Positions 1-5,783 of a stretch of 10,836 nt of DNA are shown here, piece by piece. The stretch's first letter is position 1. Each line of letters begins with the position of its first letter. The notes under the pieces were generated by a model that saw nothing but the letters and a program-made list of their open reading frames with translations, had not been told where the DNA came from and did not search any database. The translations under genes were made by a program, and so were the position numbers. The DNA is from Syntrophomonadaceae bacterium (GTDB taxonomy: Bacteria; Bacillota; Dethiobacteria; DTU022): assembly GCA_003558195.1 (NCBI GenBank), contig PWMM01000115.1, forward strand, positions 1 through 10,836, in the 5' to 3' direction.

Positions 1-766
1 GTCAATGGTAGAAAGCTTTAAAGTTCCCTTGCTGAGCCGCTTTAGCGGCAGCTATAGAAAACCGCTGGAAAGCCTGATCAAGGATGCCGCCGAGGAATTT
101 GGCCAGGTCCCGGTTGACAAGAACACGGTTAAACCAAGGATCCTTTTAGGTGGTGAATTTTACGTCCGCATGGACGAGCGCTGCAACCAGGAAGTAATCA
201 GAAAAATTGAAGAAGCCGGGGGAGAGGTCTGCCTGGCACCGGTTACCGAAATATTTACTTATACTATCTTTATCGATTACCATGAAGCCCGGCAGGCTTT
301 CCGGCTTAACCGTAAGCCATCCGACTATATTAAAGAAAAGCTATACGGTGTTTTGGTTAACCTATCGTACCGGGATGAAGCAGCCCTGGAAAATGCTGCC
401 GGTCCGCTACTTACCGATCTTCACGAACCGGCTCCCTGGGATATAATGGAACATGCAGCGCAATATGTTTCCAGGCATTATGGTGGAGAACCGCCTATGA
501 CTATAGGACGGACTGCCGCTTTTAGCAGCCGGGACAGGGTTACCGGGGCCATTTTTGTAGCCCCCTTTACCTGCATGCCCAGTTCAGTTGTTGAAGCTCA
601 GCAGGGTAAGCTGCAGGATGAACTGGGAATTCCCATGGTTACGGTTTATTATGATGGTAAAGATAATGCCAACCGTGATGAAATGGTAGAAGGTTTAGTA
701 TTCCAGGCCCGCCAAAAGCTTAACTGTAATGCGCCGCTTCAAGATAAAGAATGTCAACTGCCCTGA
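1..766 (+). CDS. 2-hydroxyglutaryl-CoA dehydratase/activase-related protein, C-terminal part (partial)
   Basis: This is the last roughly 250 residues of a protein of the DUF2229 / COG3580-3581 group, relatives of the 2-hydroxyacyl-CoA dehydratase subunits and their activases. The frame is open to the left edge, and the ATG at position 5 is probably internal, so the real start lies outside the window. Family features seen (counting from that ATG) are the GGEFYVRMDERCNQ stretch at 50-62, the following GGEVCLAPVTEIFTY block, the PFTCMPSSVVEAQQG block at 187-201 whose Cys190 is a likely iron-sulfur ligand, and the final VYYDG-x4-N segment. In the known relatives these domains bind a [4Fe-4S] cluster and take part in radical dehydration, but the substrate of this stand-alone type is unknown. 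The last 47 bases overlap the convergent YolD-like gene. The family is fairly certain; the function is not. Confidence 0.75.
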   Translation, partial: SMVESFKVPLLSRFSGSYRKPLESLIKDAAEEFGQVPVDKNTVKPRILLGGEFYVRMDERCNQEVIRKIEEAGGEVCLAPVTEIFTYTIFIDYHEARQAFRLNRKPSDYIKEKLYGVLVNLSYRDEAALENAAGPLLTDLHEPAPWDIMEHAAQYVSRHYGGEPPMTIGRTAAFSSRDRVTGAIFVAPFTCMPSSVVEAQQGKLQDELGIPMVTVYYDGKDNANRDEMVEGLVFQARQKLNCNAPLQDKECQLP

Positions 767-1073
767 CCGACCTGGTCTGTCCGGAACCGGGGTCGAAGAT
801 GATTGTACCGCTGGTAGAATCACTGCGCAAAGGAATTCCGCTGAAAGTATCCCGGCCATTATTTCCGGTGAGCACGGTTACTTTTAAAGCCCTGCGGCCG
901 GTTAAAGCTTGCTCAAAGATCATTTGCAGCCGTTGCCGTTCTTGCTCGTCAAGCTCGGGGTGGCTGTTTTCCTCTAGCCGGCGGTTACGGGCAGCTTTTT
1001 CCTGTAAGCTGCCCCGATGCTCTGGAAGCATCATTTTGCTGCAGGCAAATTGCTGGCTCATTTTTTTGCTCAT
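720..1073 (-). CDS. YolD-like protein, partner of the translesion polymerase
   Basis: A 117-residue protein recognised as YolD-like by its layout: an N-terminal MMLPEHRGSLQE segment (14-25), a basic stretch, then ELDEQERQRLQMIFEQAL (40-57), followed by a small beta-rich C-terminal half. Such proteins commonly sit next to UvrX/YqjW polymerases in Firmicutes (for example YqjX beside YqjW in Bacillus subtilis). Their biochemical role is not settled; an accessory or regulatory role for the polymerase is usually assumed. The ATG at 1073-1071 overlaps the polymerase stop codon as ATGA, and a GGAGGG ribosome site lies just upstream inside the polymerase gene, so the two are translationally coupled. 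The 3' end runs 47 bases into the convergent dehydratase-related gene. The assignment rests on the pattern and on the neighbour. Confidence 0.8.
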   Translation of the reverse strand: MSKKMSQQFACSKMMLPEHRGSLQEKAARNRRLEENSHPELDEQERQRLQMIFEQALTGRRALKVTVLTGNNGRDTFSGIPLRSDSTSGTIIFDPGSGQTRSVRAVDILYLEAAHYS

Positions 1074-2302
1074 GAGTCATGCCCTCCGATTTTATCAGCC
1101 CGTTGTAAGAACTGGGCCCCTGCAGTAAGCGAAGCAGCCTTGAAGATGCTGGTTTTACCAAAGCGCTTGCGCACTGTATCGATGGTTTCGTCCAGGTTTG
1201 TTTCTTTTATACTGTAGCCTGAAAAGGCAAAACGGAGCTGTCGATAAGAGGTTAAGCCGCTTAAACTGATTCCCACTGCCCGCACTGGTTTTTTATCCCA
1301 GTGTTTTCGGAACAGGTGCAGAACAGTGGGGTAAGTTTCTGCTGCTGTAGCTGCCGGGTCAGGCAATTTTTTTTGCCGTGAAAACCCGGTGGGGTAATCA
1401 AAATCAGCTCCCTTGCAGTAAAGATGAACCGTAGATCCTAATTTGCTGTGCCGGCGAACTCGGGAGCAGACTTCTTCGGTCATTTCCAAAAGGACCAGCT
1501 CAATTTCAGCCTGCTTGCGATAATCCCGGGGCAGGGTGGCAGTATGGCCAATGCCTTTCTGTTCACTGATCACTTCCGGTTCTACCCGGGAATAATCAAT
1601 GCCACGGGCGTTTAGCCACAGCACCTCGCCGTTGATTCCCCAGCGGCGGCGCAGCATCTCCCGGGGCAGCCCGGCCAGGTGGCCGATGGTCCGCACTCCC
1701 ATCCGGTGAAAACTTTTTTCCATGCGATGACCCACCCCGAATAAAGAACCGATCGGCAGTTGCCAGGTGTGGCGTTTATAGTTGGCGCTGTTCAATTCAA
1801 AAAAACCTTCCCGGCTTTTTTTGGCAAAGCAGTCACAGGCCATTTTGGCCTGGAGCAGGTTTTCACCCATGCCGATACGGCAGCGAATACCTGTTTCTTC
1901 CCAAATTTGCCTGTTTATGCTAGCGGCAATTGTTCGCGGTGAGCCGAGGATGTGTTCACACCCGCTAAGATCTAAAAATTGTTCATCGATCGAGTAAGGG
2001 AGAACCCGGTCAGTGTATTGTTCGAAGATCCTGGTTATGTGCAGGGAGTAGTCGATATATTTCTGCATATGAGGATGGACAAAAACTACCCAGGGGCACA
2101 TGCGCCTGGCTTCCCAGGCCGGCTGCCCGGTTTTGATGCCGAAAGCTTTCGCTTCAGGACTGGCGGCAAGAACAATCCCGTGACGCAGGGCCGGATCGCC
2201 GCAAACGGCTACCGGTTTGCCGCGCAGGGTCGGATTTTGACTCATTTCTACCCCGGCATAAAATGCTTCCATATCAGCCAGAAAAATAACTTTAGCCTGC
2301 AT
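1070..2302 (-). CDS. Y-family translesion DNA polymerase (UvrX/YqjW type)
   Basis: This 410-residue protein copies across damaged DNA with low fidelity. The palm shows FLADMEAFYAGVE at 7-19, with metal-binding Asp10 and steric-gate Tyr15, and YSIDEQFLD at 103-111, with catalytic Asp106 and Glu107. A helix-hairpin-helix-like region (FGVGHRMEKSFHRMGVRTIGHLAGLP) spans about 188-213, and a little-finger domain follows from about 245. The ending RADKIGGHDS resembles UvrX/YqjW rather than DinB. QLRFAF (355-360) sits where relatives carry a QLSLF-like clamp-binding motif and is a weak version of it. The second metal-site residue is Glu12 (DME) rather than the Asp of DinB (DMD). The ATG is supported by AGGTGG 8 bases upstream. 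A LexA box at the predicted transcription start indicates SOS control. It is followed by the YolD-like gene with a 4-base overlap. Confidence 0.93.
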   Translation of the reverse strand: MQAKVIFLADMEAFYAGVEMSQNPTLRGKPVAVCGDPALRHGIVLAASPEAKAFGIKTGQPAWEARRMCPWVVFVHPHMQKYIDYSLHITRIFEQYTDRVLPYSIDEQFLDLSGCEHILGSPRTIAASINRQIWEETGIRCRIGMGENLLQAKMACDCFAKKSREGFFELNSANYKRHTWQLPIGSLFGVGHRMEKSFHRMGVRTIGHLAGLPREMLRRRWGINGEVLWLNARGIDYSRVEPEVISEQKGIGHTATLPRDYRKQAEIELVLLEMTEEVCSRVRRHSKLGSTVHLYCKGADFDYPTGFSRQKKLPDPAATAAETYPTVLHLFRKHWDKKPVRAVGISLSGLTSYRQLRFAFSGYSIKETNLDETIDTVRKRFGKTSIFKAASLTAGAQFLQRADKIGGHDS

Positions 2303-2323
2303 GGTTGCTGACCACCTGTTTGG

Positions 2324-2337
2324 CGAACTTATGTTTG
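2324..2337 (-). promoter_or_regulatory. LexA (DinR) SOS box
   Basis: CGAAC-TTAT-GTTTG on the plus strand matches the Gram-positive LexA consensus CGAAC-N4-GTTYG in both half-sites. It lies 22-35 bases before the polymerase start and just downstream of a TATAAT, covering about +1 to +14 of the expected transcript. LexA bound here would block transcription until DNA damage. Motif and position fit an SOS polymerase very well. Confidence 0.85.
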
Positions 2338-2344
2338 CCTTATC

Positions 2345-2350
2345 ATTATA
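2345..2350 (-). promoter_or_regulatory. -10 element of the polymerase-yolD promoter
   Basis: On the minus strand this reads TATAAT, a perfect -10, with the expected start near 2338. No good -35 is seen: the hexamer 17 bases upstream (2368-2373) reads TTTTCT and matches only at three positions. The adjacent LexA box supports the call. Confidence 0.6.
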
Positions 2351-2491
2351 CTCTGTCAGGCTAAAAAAGAAAAGAGGTAAAAAATAAGGGGAATTTAGCT
2401 GGACTTACCATGGAATAACCGGCTTTTATTAATAAATGGCCCGCCAGTACAGGGTAACACAAATAAGCATTATTAAAGGTAATAAAAAAGG

Positions 2492-3688
2492 TTATATAAA
2501 GCCTTCATTCCTTAATTTTCTGCACTCTACCTGATCTAAGCCGGTATATATTTTTAAAACTTCTTCTGTATGCTGCCCCAGGTCGGGAGCGGATGTAAAA
2601 TGATCACCAGGTGGATGGGCAAAATGGTAAGGGGCGCCGGCAATTTTAACCGTTTGCGAAGAACCCGGTGTTAAAGGGATATCCCTGATCATTTTTCTGC
2701 TTTTAACCTGCTCATCTGCAAGCAAATCCGGTATATCATGAACCAAGCCGCAGGGTATGCCTTTATCTTCTAAACAGTTTAACCAGTGTTCTGCGGTTCT
2801 GATGGCAAAAGCTTCACTTAAAACGGGTTCCAGCTGATCCCAGTTTTTTGTTCGCAAATCATTAGTTTTGAACCTGTGATCCTCTTGCAGTTCAGGTTTT
2901 TTGATTGCCAGGCATAACTTTTCCCATAACTTTTGATTGGCAGCAGCTACAATAATATATTGATCTGCGGCTTTAAAAGTAGTAAATGGAGTAATTGAAG
3001 GATGGCGGTTGCCAATCGGCCGGGGAATAACTCCTTCTGCTACATACCTGGCGATAGCATTTTCTAAAATGGCGACCTGGCAATCAAGCATGGAAATATC
3101 AACTTTGTTACCACGGCTGGTTTTCAGCATTTCGATATAGGCCGAAAGAATGGCGATCACTGCAAAAAGCCCGGAAGTGATATCAGAAATTGAGGCGCCG
3201 ACCCTGGTTGGAGAGCTATTCTCCTGGCCGGTAATACTCATTATCCCTCCGCGGCCCTGGATTACAATATCGTAGGCTGGTTTGTAACGGTCCGGACCTG
3301 TCGATCCGAAACCGGAAATGGCTGCATAAATAAGCCGGGGGTTAATGGTGCAAAGCTCTTCGTATCCAAGCCCCATTTTCTCCATGGTACCCGGCCGAAA
3401 GTTTTCTACTACTACATCAAATTTTGCAACCAGGTGCTTAAAGATTTCCTGGCCCCGGGTGCTTTTCAGGTTGAGGGTTATACTTTTTTTGTTACGGTTC
3501 AAGCTCAAAAAATAAGCGCTTTGCCCACCGATAAAAGGTCCAAAATACCTGGCATCATCTCCGCTGAGCGGATTTTCGACTTTAATAACTTCTGCACCCA
3601 GGTCAGCCAGCTGCATGGTGCAGAATGGTCCGGCCAGGACCCTGGTCAAATCGAGCACCTTTAAATCTTTTAAAAGGGAACTGTCCAC
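2492..3688 (-). CDS. Class III (CaiB/BaiF, FRC-type) CoA-transferase
   Basis: A 398-residue cytoplasmic enzyme that moves coenzyme A between carboxylic acids through covalent acyl-aspartyl intermediates. Family signatures are LKVLDLTRVLAGPFCTMQLA at 9-28, LGAEVIKVE at 30-38, SLNRNKKSITLNLK at 62-75, VVENFRPGTMEKMGLGYE at 93-110, and VGASISDITSG at 163-173. Asp169 of the last motif aligns with the catalytic Asp169 of formyl-CoA transferase. The C-terminal APDLGQHTEEVL is also typical, and the length is normal. The start is a GTG at 3688-3686, chosen because AGGAGG sits 8 bases upstream and no ATG fits better. The acid handled cannot be read from sequence; acyl-CoA racemases share this fold. 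It is divergent from the YqeC-MocA gene, with a shared palindromic control region. No clear terminator is seen downstream. Confidence 0.9.
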   Translation of the reverse strand: MDSSLLKDLKVLDLTRVLAGPFCTMQLADLGAEVIKVENPLSGDDARYFGPFIGGQSAYFLSLNRNKKSITLNLKSTRGQEIFKHLVAKFDVVVENFRPGTMEKMGLGYEELCTINPRLIYAAISGFGSTGPDRYKPAYDIVIQGRGGIMSITGQENSSPTRVGASISDITSGLFAVIAILSAYIEMLKTSRGNKVDISMLDCQVAILENAIARYVAEGVIPRPIGNRHPSITPFTTFKAADQYIIVAAANQKLWEKLCLAIKKPELQEDHRFKTNDLRTKNWDQLEPVLSEAFAIRTAEHWLNCLEDKGIPCGLVHDIPDLLADEQVKSRKMIRDIPLTPGSSQTVKIAGAPYHFAHPPGDHFTSAPDLGQHTEEVLKIYTGLDQVECRKLRNEGFI

Positions 3689-3714
3689 GCTTAAAACCTC
3701 CTTGCCTGGCAGTA

Positions 3715-3743
3715 ATTACAAATTTAATCAGTTCCATTATAAT
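3715..3743 (+). promoter_or_regulatory. Candidate promoter of the yqeC-mocA gene
   Basis: ATTACA (3715-3720, four of six matches to TTGACA), a 17-base spacer, and a perfect TATAAT (3738-3743) inside the palindrome. Transcription would begin near 3750 and give a leader of about 85 bases. A weaker alternative -35, TTGACC, lies at 3774-3779 without a good -10. Confidence 0.5.
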
Positions 3744-3753
3744 ATAATGGAAC
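3731..3753. promoter_or_regulatory. Perfect 23-base palindrome, likely operator between divergent genes
   Basis: GTTCCATTATA and its exact reverse complement TATAATGGAAC flank a single central A, giving 11-base perfect arms. It lies 43 bases before the GTG of the CoA-transferase gene and 83 bases before the ATG of the yqeC-mocA gene. It contains TATAAT at 3738-3743 and 3743-3748 on the plus strand and at 3736-3741 on the minus strand. A dimeric regulator bound here would cover both -10 elements. It resembles PerR/Fur-type A+T-rich operators in composition, but the spacing does not match the PerR consensus, so the regulator is unknown. Confidence 0.65.
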
Positions 3754-3774
3754 CAGAGTAATTAGCAAGCATAT

Positions 3775-3815
3775 TGACCTTGGTTAAGGTTAAAGGCTAA
3801 TTATTATTAAGGTCA
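3775..3815. repeat. Leader inverted repeats TGACCTT...AAGGTCA
   Basis: TGACCTT (3775-3781) and AAGGTCA (3809-3815) are a perfect 7-base inverted pair. Nested in the same stretch is ACCTT-GGTT-AAGGT (3777-3790), a 5-base hairpin sharing the left arm. The two pairings are mutually exclusive in RNA. They lie in the untranslated leader just before the ribosome site of the yqeC-mocA gene, so they could be a second operator or a leader structure. This is short enough to be chance. Confidence 0.3.
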
Positions 3816-3835
3816 GCTGGAAGGGTTGATCCTTT

Positions 3836-5236
3836 ATGCAAAAACAAACTTTACAGGGAGCATTAGGACTTGAATTTCCTGCCATTGTTGCCTTTTACGG
3901 TGCCGGTGGAAAAACTACCCTGCTAAAGAAACTTGCTTCTGAATTGAAATCCGCCAGGCAGAAGATTATTATTACCACAACCACAAAAATTTATAAGCCG
4001 CCTGGAAAAATCATTCTGCAAAATACCAGCCCGGAGCAAACTGCGAAAAAAATAGCTACACATTTAAAAGATAATGATGTGGCAATTCTTGGGAGCGCAG
4101 TTTTGCCGGGTGGAAAAGTTGCAGGTGTTGATCCATACTTGATCGACTTTCTGTATCAACACTTAAAGTACACTATTTTAGTAGAAGCAGACGGGGCTAA
4201 AGGAAAATCTTTAAAGGGCTATGATTATTATGAACCGGTCATACCTGAGCATTCTCACTATATCATTCCGATTCTGGGGGGAGATGCCCTGGGTAAAGCT
4301 CTTACAACAGAAAACACCCATCGTTTAGAGTTGTTTAGCAAGAGCACAGGGATAAGGGAAAGTGAAAAAATAACAGTAAAAACTATGGCTGATGCTTTTT
4401 GCCACATGCTCGATCTTGGTAAAAAACAGGCACCCCGGGCTTTAGCCTGCCTGGTTATCAATAAAGCTGACCAGATTTCTTCTCCTGGAAAAGTAGCACT
4501 AAAGATCGCTTCGCTAATCGGAAATACTTTAAATGATATTATTCCTGGTAAACTACTTATCACTGAAGGGCAAAAAACTGATCCGGTAAAAATAGTTTTG
4601 AACTTCACTAATAAAACAGCAAAAGCAAAGATTGCATGCGTTGTGCTTGCCGCCGGACAATCTTCCAGGATGGGTCAGGCAAAGCTCGCGCTTAGAGTTA
4701 AAGAGAAAACAATACTAGAAATAACCCTTGGCGAAATTATAGCGGCAGGAATCGAAAAAATCATCCTGGTAGTAGCTCCCGGGTGGAAAGAGAGCCTGGA
4801 GTGTTCAAAACTTAAGCAGCATGGAAATATAGTGCTCGAGATTGTGGAAAATCCATTATATCAAACCGGTATGGCCTCTTCACTAAAAGCTGGATTAAAG
4901 GCTGTTGATCCCGATACCCAGGGCATTTTATTTGCCCTGGCTGACCAGCCATCGATTCCTGCTGCAGTTTACCGTACTCTTTGTGAGAATTACCAGCAGC
5001 GACTCGCCCTGGTGACCAGTCCAGTATATAAAGAACAAAGAGGAAATCCTGTGCTTTTTGACAGGCGGACCTGGCCTGAATTGATGAAAGTATCAGGAGA
5101 TGAAGGAGGAAAGACTGTCTTAAAGAGTATCAATGCAAAACAAAGGGATAATGTAGAAGTTGATACCCCTGCCGTGTTACGCGATATTGACACCCCCGAG
5201 GATTACCTGGCCTACCTGAACAGTCTCGAAACCTAA
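3836..5236 (+). CDS. YqeC-MocA fusion: selenium/molybdenum hydroxylase accessory domain plus molybdenum cofactor cytidylyltransferase
   Basis: A 466-residue protein made of two normally separate families. Residues about 1-255 are YqeC-like, an accessory factor of selenium-dependent molybdenum hydroxylases: Walker-A FYGAGGKTTLLKKL at 20-33, IIITTTTKIY at 44-53, VEADGAKGKSLKG at 116-128, and INKAD at 208-212. Residues about 265-465 are a MocA/MobA-type nucleotidyltransferase: VVLAAGQSSRMGQAK at 269-283 for nucleotide binding, LADQPSI at 368-374 with the metal-binding Asp370, RGNPVLF at 402-408, and RDIDTPEDY at 449-457. MocA joins CTP to molybdopterin to form the cytosine dinucleotide cofactor used by xanthine-dehydrogenase-type enzymes. 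GGAAGGG about 10 bases upstream supports the start. No hydroxylase gene is in view. Domain identities are secure; the selenium link is family knowledge, not proven here. Confidence 0.88.
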   Translation: MQKQTLQGALGLEFPAIVAFYGAGGKTTLLKKLASELKSARQKIIITTTTKIYKPPGKIILQNTSPEQTAKKIATHLKDNDVAILGSAVLPGGKVAGVDPYLIDFLYQHLKYTILVEADGAKGKSLKGYDYYEPVIPEHSHYIIPILGGDALGKALTTENTHRLELFSKSTGIRESEKITVKTMADAFCHMLDLGKKQAPRALACLVINKADQISSPGKVALKIASLIGNTLNDIIPGKLLITEGQKTDPVKIVLNFTNKTAKAKIACVVLAAGQSSRMGQAKLALRVKEKTILEITLGEIIAAGIEKIILVVAPGWKESLECSKLKQHGNIVLEIVENPLYQTGMASSLKAGLKAVDPDTQGILFALADQPSIPAAVYRTLCENYQQRLALVTSPVYKEQRGNPVLFDRRTWPELMKVSGDEGGKTVLKSINAKQRDNVEVDTPAVLRDIDTPEDYLAYLNSLET

Positions 5237-5258
5237 AAGACTTAGTGTTACGCTCTCC

Positions 5259-5332
5259 ACCAGTGTCCCTAACGCCTAAAGCCCATTTTCGAACAGTTAA
5301 GTAATAATCTGGAAATAGCTGACCACACTGGT
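5259..5332. repeat. 8-base perfect inverted repeat ACCAGTGT / ACACTGGT
   Basis: ACCAGTGT at 5259-5266 and ACACTGGT at 5325-5332 are exact reverse complements separated by 58 bases. The right arm touches the stop codon of the broken minus-strand frame. The pair could be the end structure of a decayed mobile element or a weak hairpin after the convergent gene. No T-run follows, so it is not a typical terminator. Confidence 0.35.
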
Positions 5333-5493
5333 TAAAAAGATTTCATAACATAGGCGAACCTCATCTCCGGCGAGAACAAATCCTTCCAGTTAGGAGGTAG
5401 AGGCCCCTCGTAAAGTTGTATGCCCTTCTTAAATTTGACTATAAACAAGTATGGTGTTATACTTTTATAGTAATGATTTCCCGTATTATAAGG
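5332..5493 (-). pseudogene. Broken open frame, possible C-terminus of a lost gene
   Basis: The minus strand reads 53 open codons ending at TAA (5334-5332), bounded upstream by a TAG at 5496-5494 and lacking a proper start codon. The last 34 residues look protein-like: KFKKGIQLYEGPLPPNWK at the beginning, then DLFSPEMRFAYVMKSF to the stop, with a mix of aromatic, proline and charged residues unlike random A+T-rich DNA. I do not recognise the family; a transposase tail is one possibility, given the inverted repeat nearby. Upstream of the TAG the other frames are also interrupted, so at most a remnant survives. It is transcribed opposite to both flanking genes. Confidence 0.35.
5435..5463 (+). 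promoter_or_regulatory. Sigma-A-type promoter inside the gene-free region
   Basis: TTGACT (5435-5440), a 17-base spacer and TATACT (5458-5463) match the consensus at five of six positions in each box, the best promoter-like sequence in this stretch. Transcription would start near 5470. No good reading frame follows, but a hairpin terminator lies about 140 bases downstream. Confidence 0.55.
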
Positions 5494-5612
5494 CTAATTT
5501 GCTTATAGAACATGGAAATATAGAAAAGGAGATCAGACTTTATTTTCCAGTCAAACTTAATGATCATCTATAGTTCTAACAATGCAAAGGCTCCAGATGA
5601 AGAGCCTTTTTT
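5470..5612 (+). ncRNA. Candidate small RNA or terminated leader transcript
   Basis: The span from the predicted start of the TTGACT-N17-TATACT promoter to the end of the T-run terminator would give an RNA of about 143 nt. Reading frames within it are tiny (11 codons from 5472, 3 codons from 5512) or run through the terminator without a ribosome site (41 codons from 5560). Besides the terminator, short pairings are possible: TAGAAC 5506-5511 with GTTCTA 5573-5578, and GGAAA 5514-5518 with TTTCC 5544-5548. I do not recognise a known riboswitch. It could be an independent small RNA or an attenuated leader of the adenosine kinase operon, which starts 171 bases later. Evidence is promoter plus terminator only. 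Confidence 0.35.
5586..5612 (+). terminator. Rho-independent terminator
   Basis: AAAGGCTC (5586-5593) pairs perfectly with GAGCCTTT (5602-5609) around an 8-base loop, and the right arm runs into six T residues (5607-5612). The T-run orients it to the plus strand. It may end the possible small RNA at 5470 and also any read-through from the YqeC-MocA gene 350 bases upstream. Confidence 0.75.
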
Positions 5613-5760
5613 GCTACAGTTTCATAAATTAACCCGGATTATTAAAGACTGCCTCACAAATAAACACCTTTACAGGTTAAATTAGCAGTTTAAAAACCAG
5701 AATGTTTTTAAGGCCTGCTGCTGAATTGAAAGCCAGGTTAGTAGTTCTCTTAAAAGTGGA

Positions 5761-5767
5761 AAAGGAG
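5761..5767 (+). promoter_or_regulatory. Ribosome binding site with long spacing (adenosine kinase)
   Basis: AAAGGAG is a strong site but lies 16 bases before the ATG at 5784, longer than the usual 5-10. An in-frame ATT at 5775 would be spaced 7 bases from it and would add three residues, but ATT starts are rare. ATG is kept. Confidence 0.5.
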
Positions 5768-5783
5768 TGAAGCAATTATTAAT

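Larger units (their letters stand above)
5237..5783. other. 547-base region without a convincing protein gene
   Basis: Between the YqeC-MocA and adenosine kinase genes no open frame has both a start with a ribosome site and family resemblance. The stretch is A+T-rich. It holds an 8-base inverted repeat (5259-5266 / 5325-5332), a broken minus-strand frame ending at 5332, a good plus-strand promoter (5435-5463), a hairpin terminator (5586-5612), and a final segment with only weak promoter-like hexamers (TTTACA 5669-5674 with TAAAAA 5691-5696; TTGAAA 5726-5731) before the adenosine kinase ribosome site. The mixture suggests a decayed insertion next to a possible small RNA. Confidence 0.6.

Noticed and set aside
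751..1128. A 125-codon plus-strand frame opposite the YolD-like gene.
   Set aside because: It is a shadow of the minus-strand SOS genes: it has no recognisable domain and the opposite strand is well supported.
4258..4608. A 116-codon minus-strand frame inside the YqeC-MocA gene.
   Set aside because: The plus strand carries clear family motifs throughout this span; the reverse frame has low complexity and no ribosome site.
5337..5430. Minus-strand GGAGATGAGGTTCGCC resembles part of a fluoride riboswitch, and the region briefly suggested a tRNA.
   Set aside because: The remaining conserved parts and pairings are missing, no gene follows in that direction, and the same bases read as a protein-like frame instead.
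5560..5685. A 41-codon plus-strand frame starting with ATG at 5560.
   Set aside because: It has no ribosome site and runs straight through the terminator hairpin at 5586-5612; it looks like chance.
5470..5783. A known SAM or SAH riboswitch ahead of the adenosine kinase-ahcY operon.
   Set aside because: I cannot find the conserved cores of the SAM-I or SAH classes, nor a T-box. Only the generic terminator is present.
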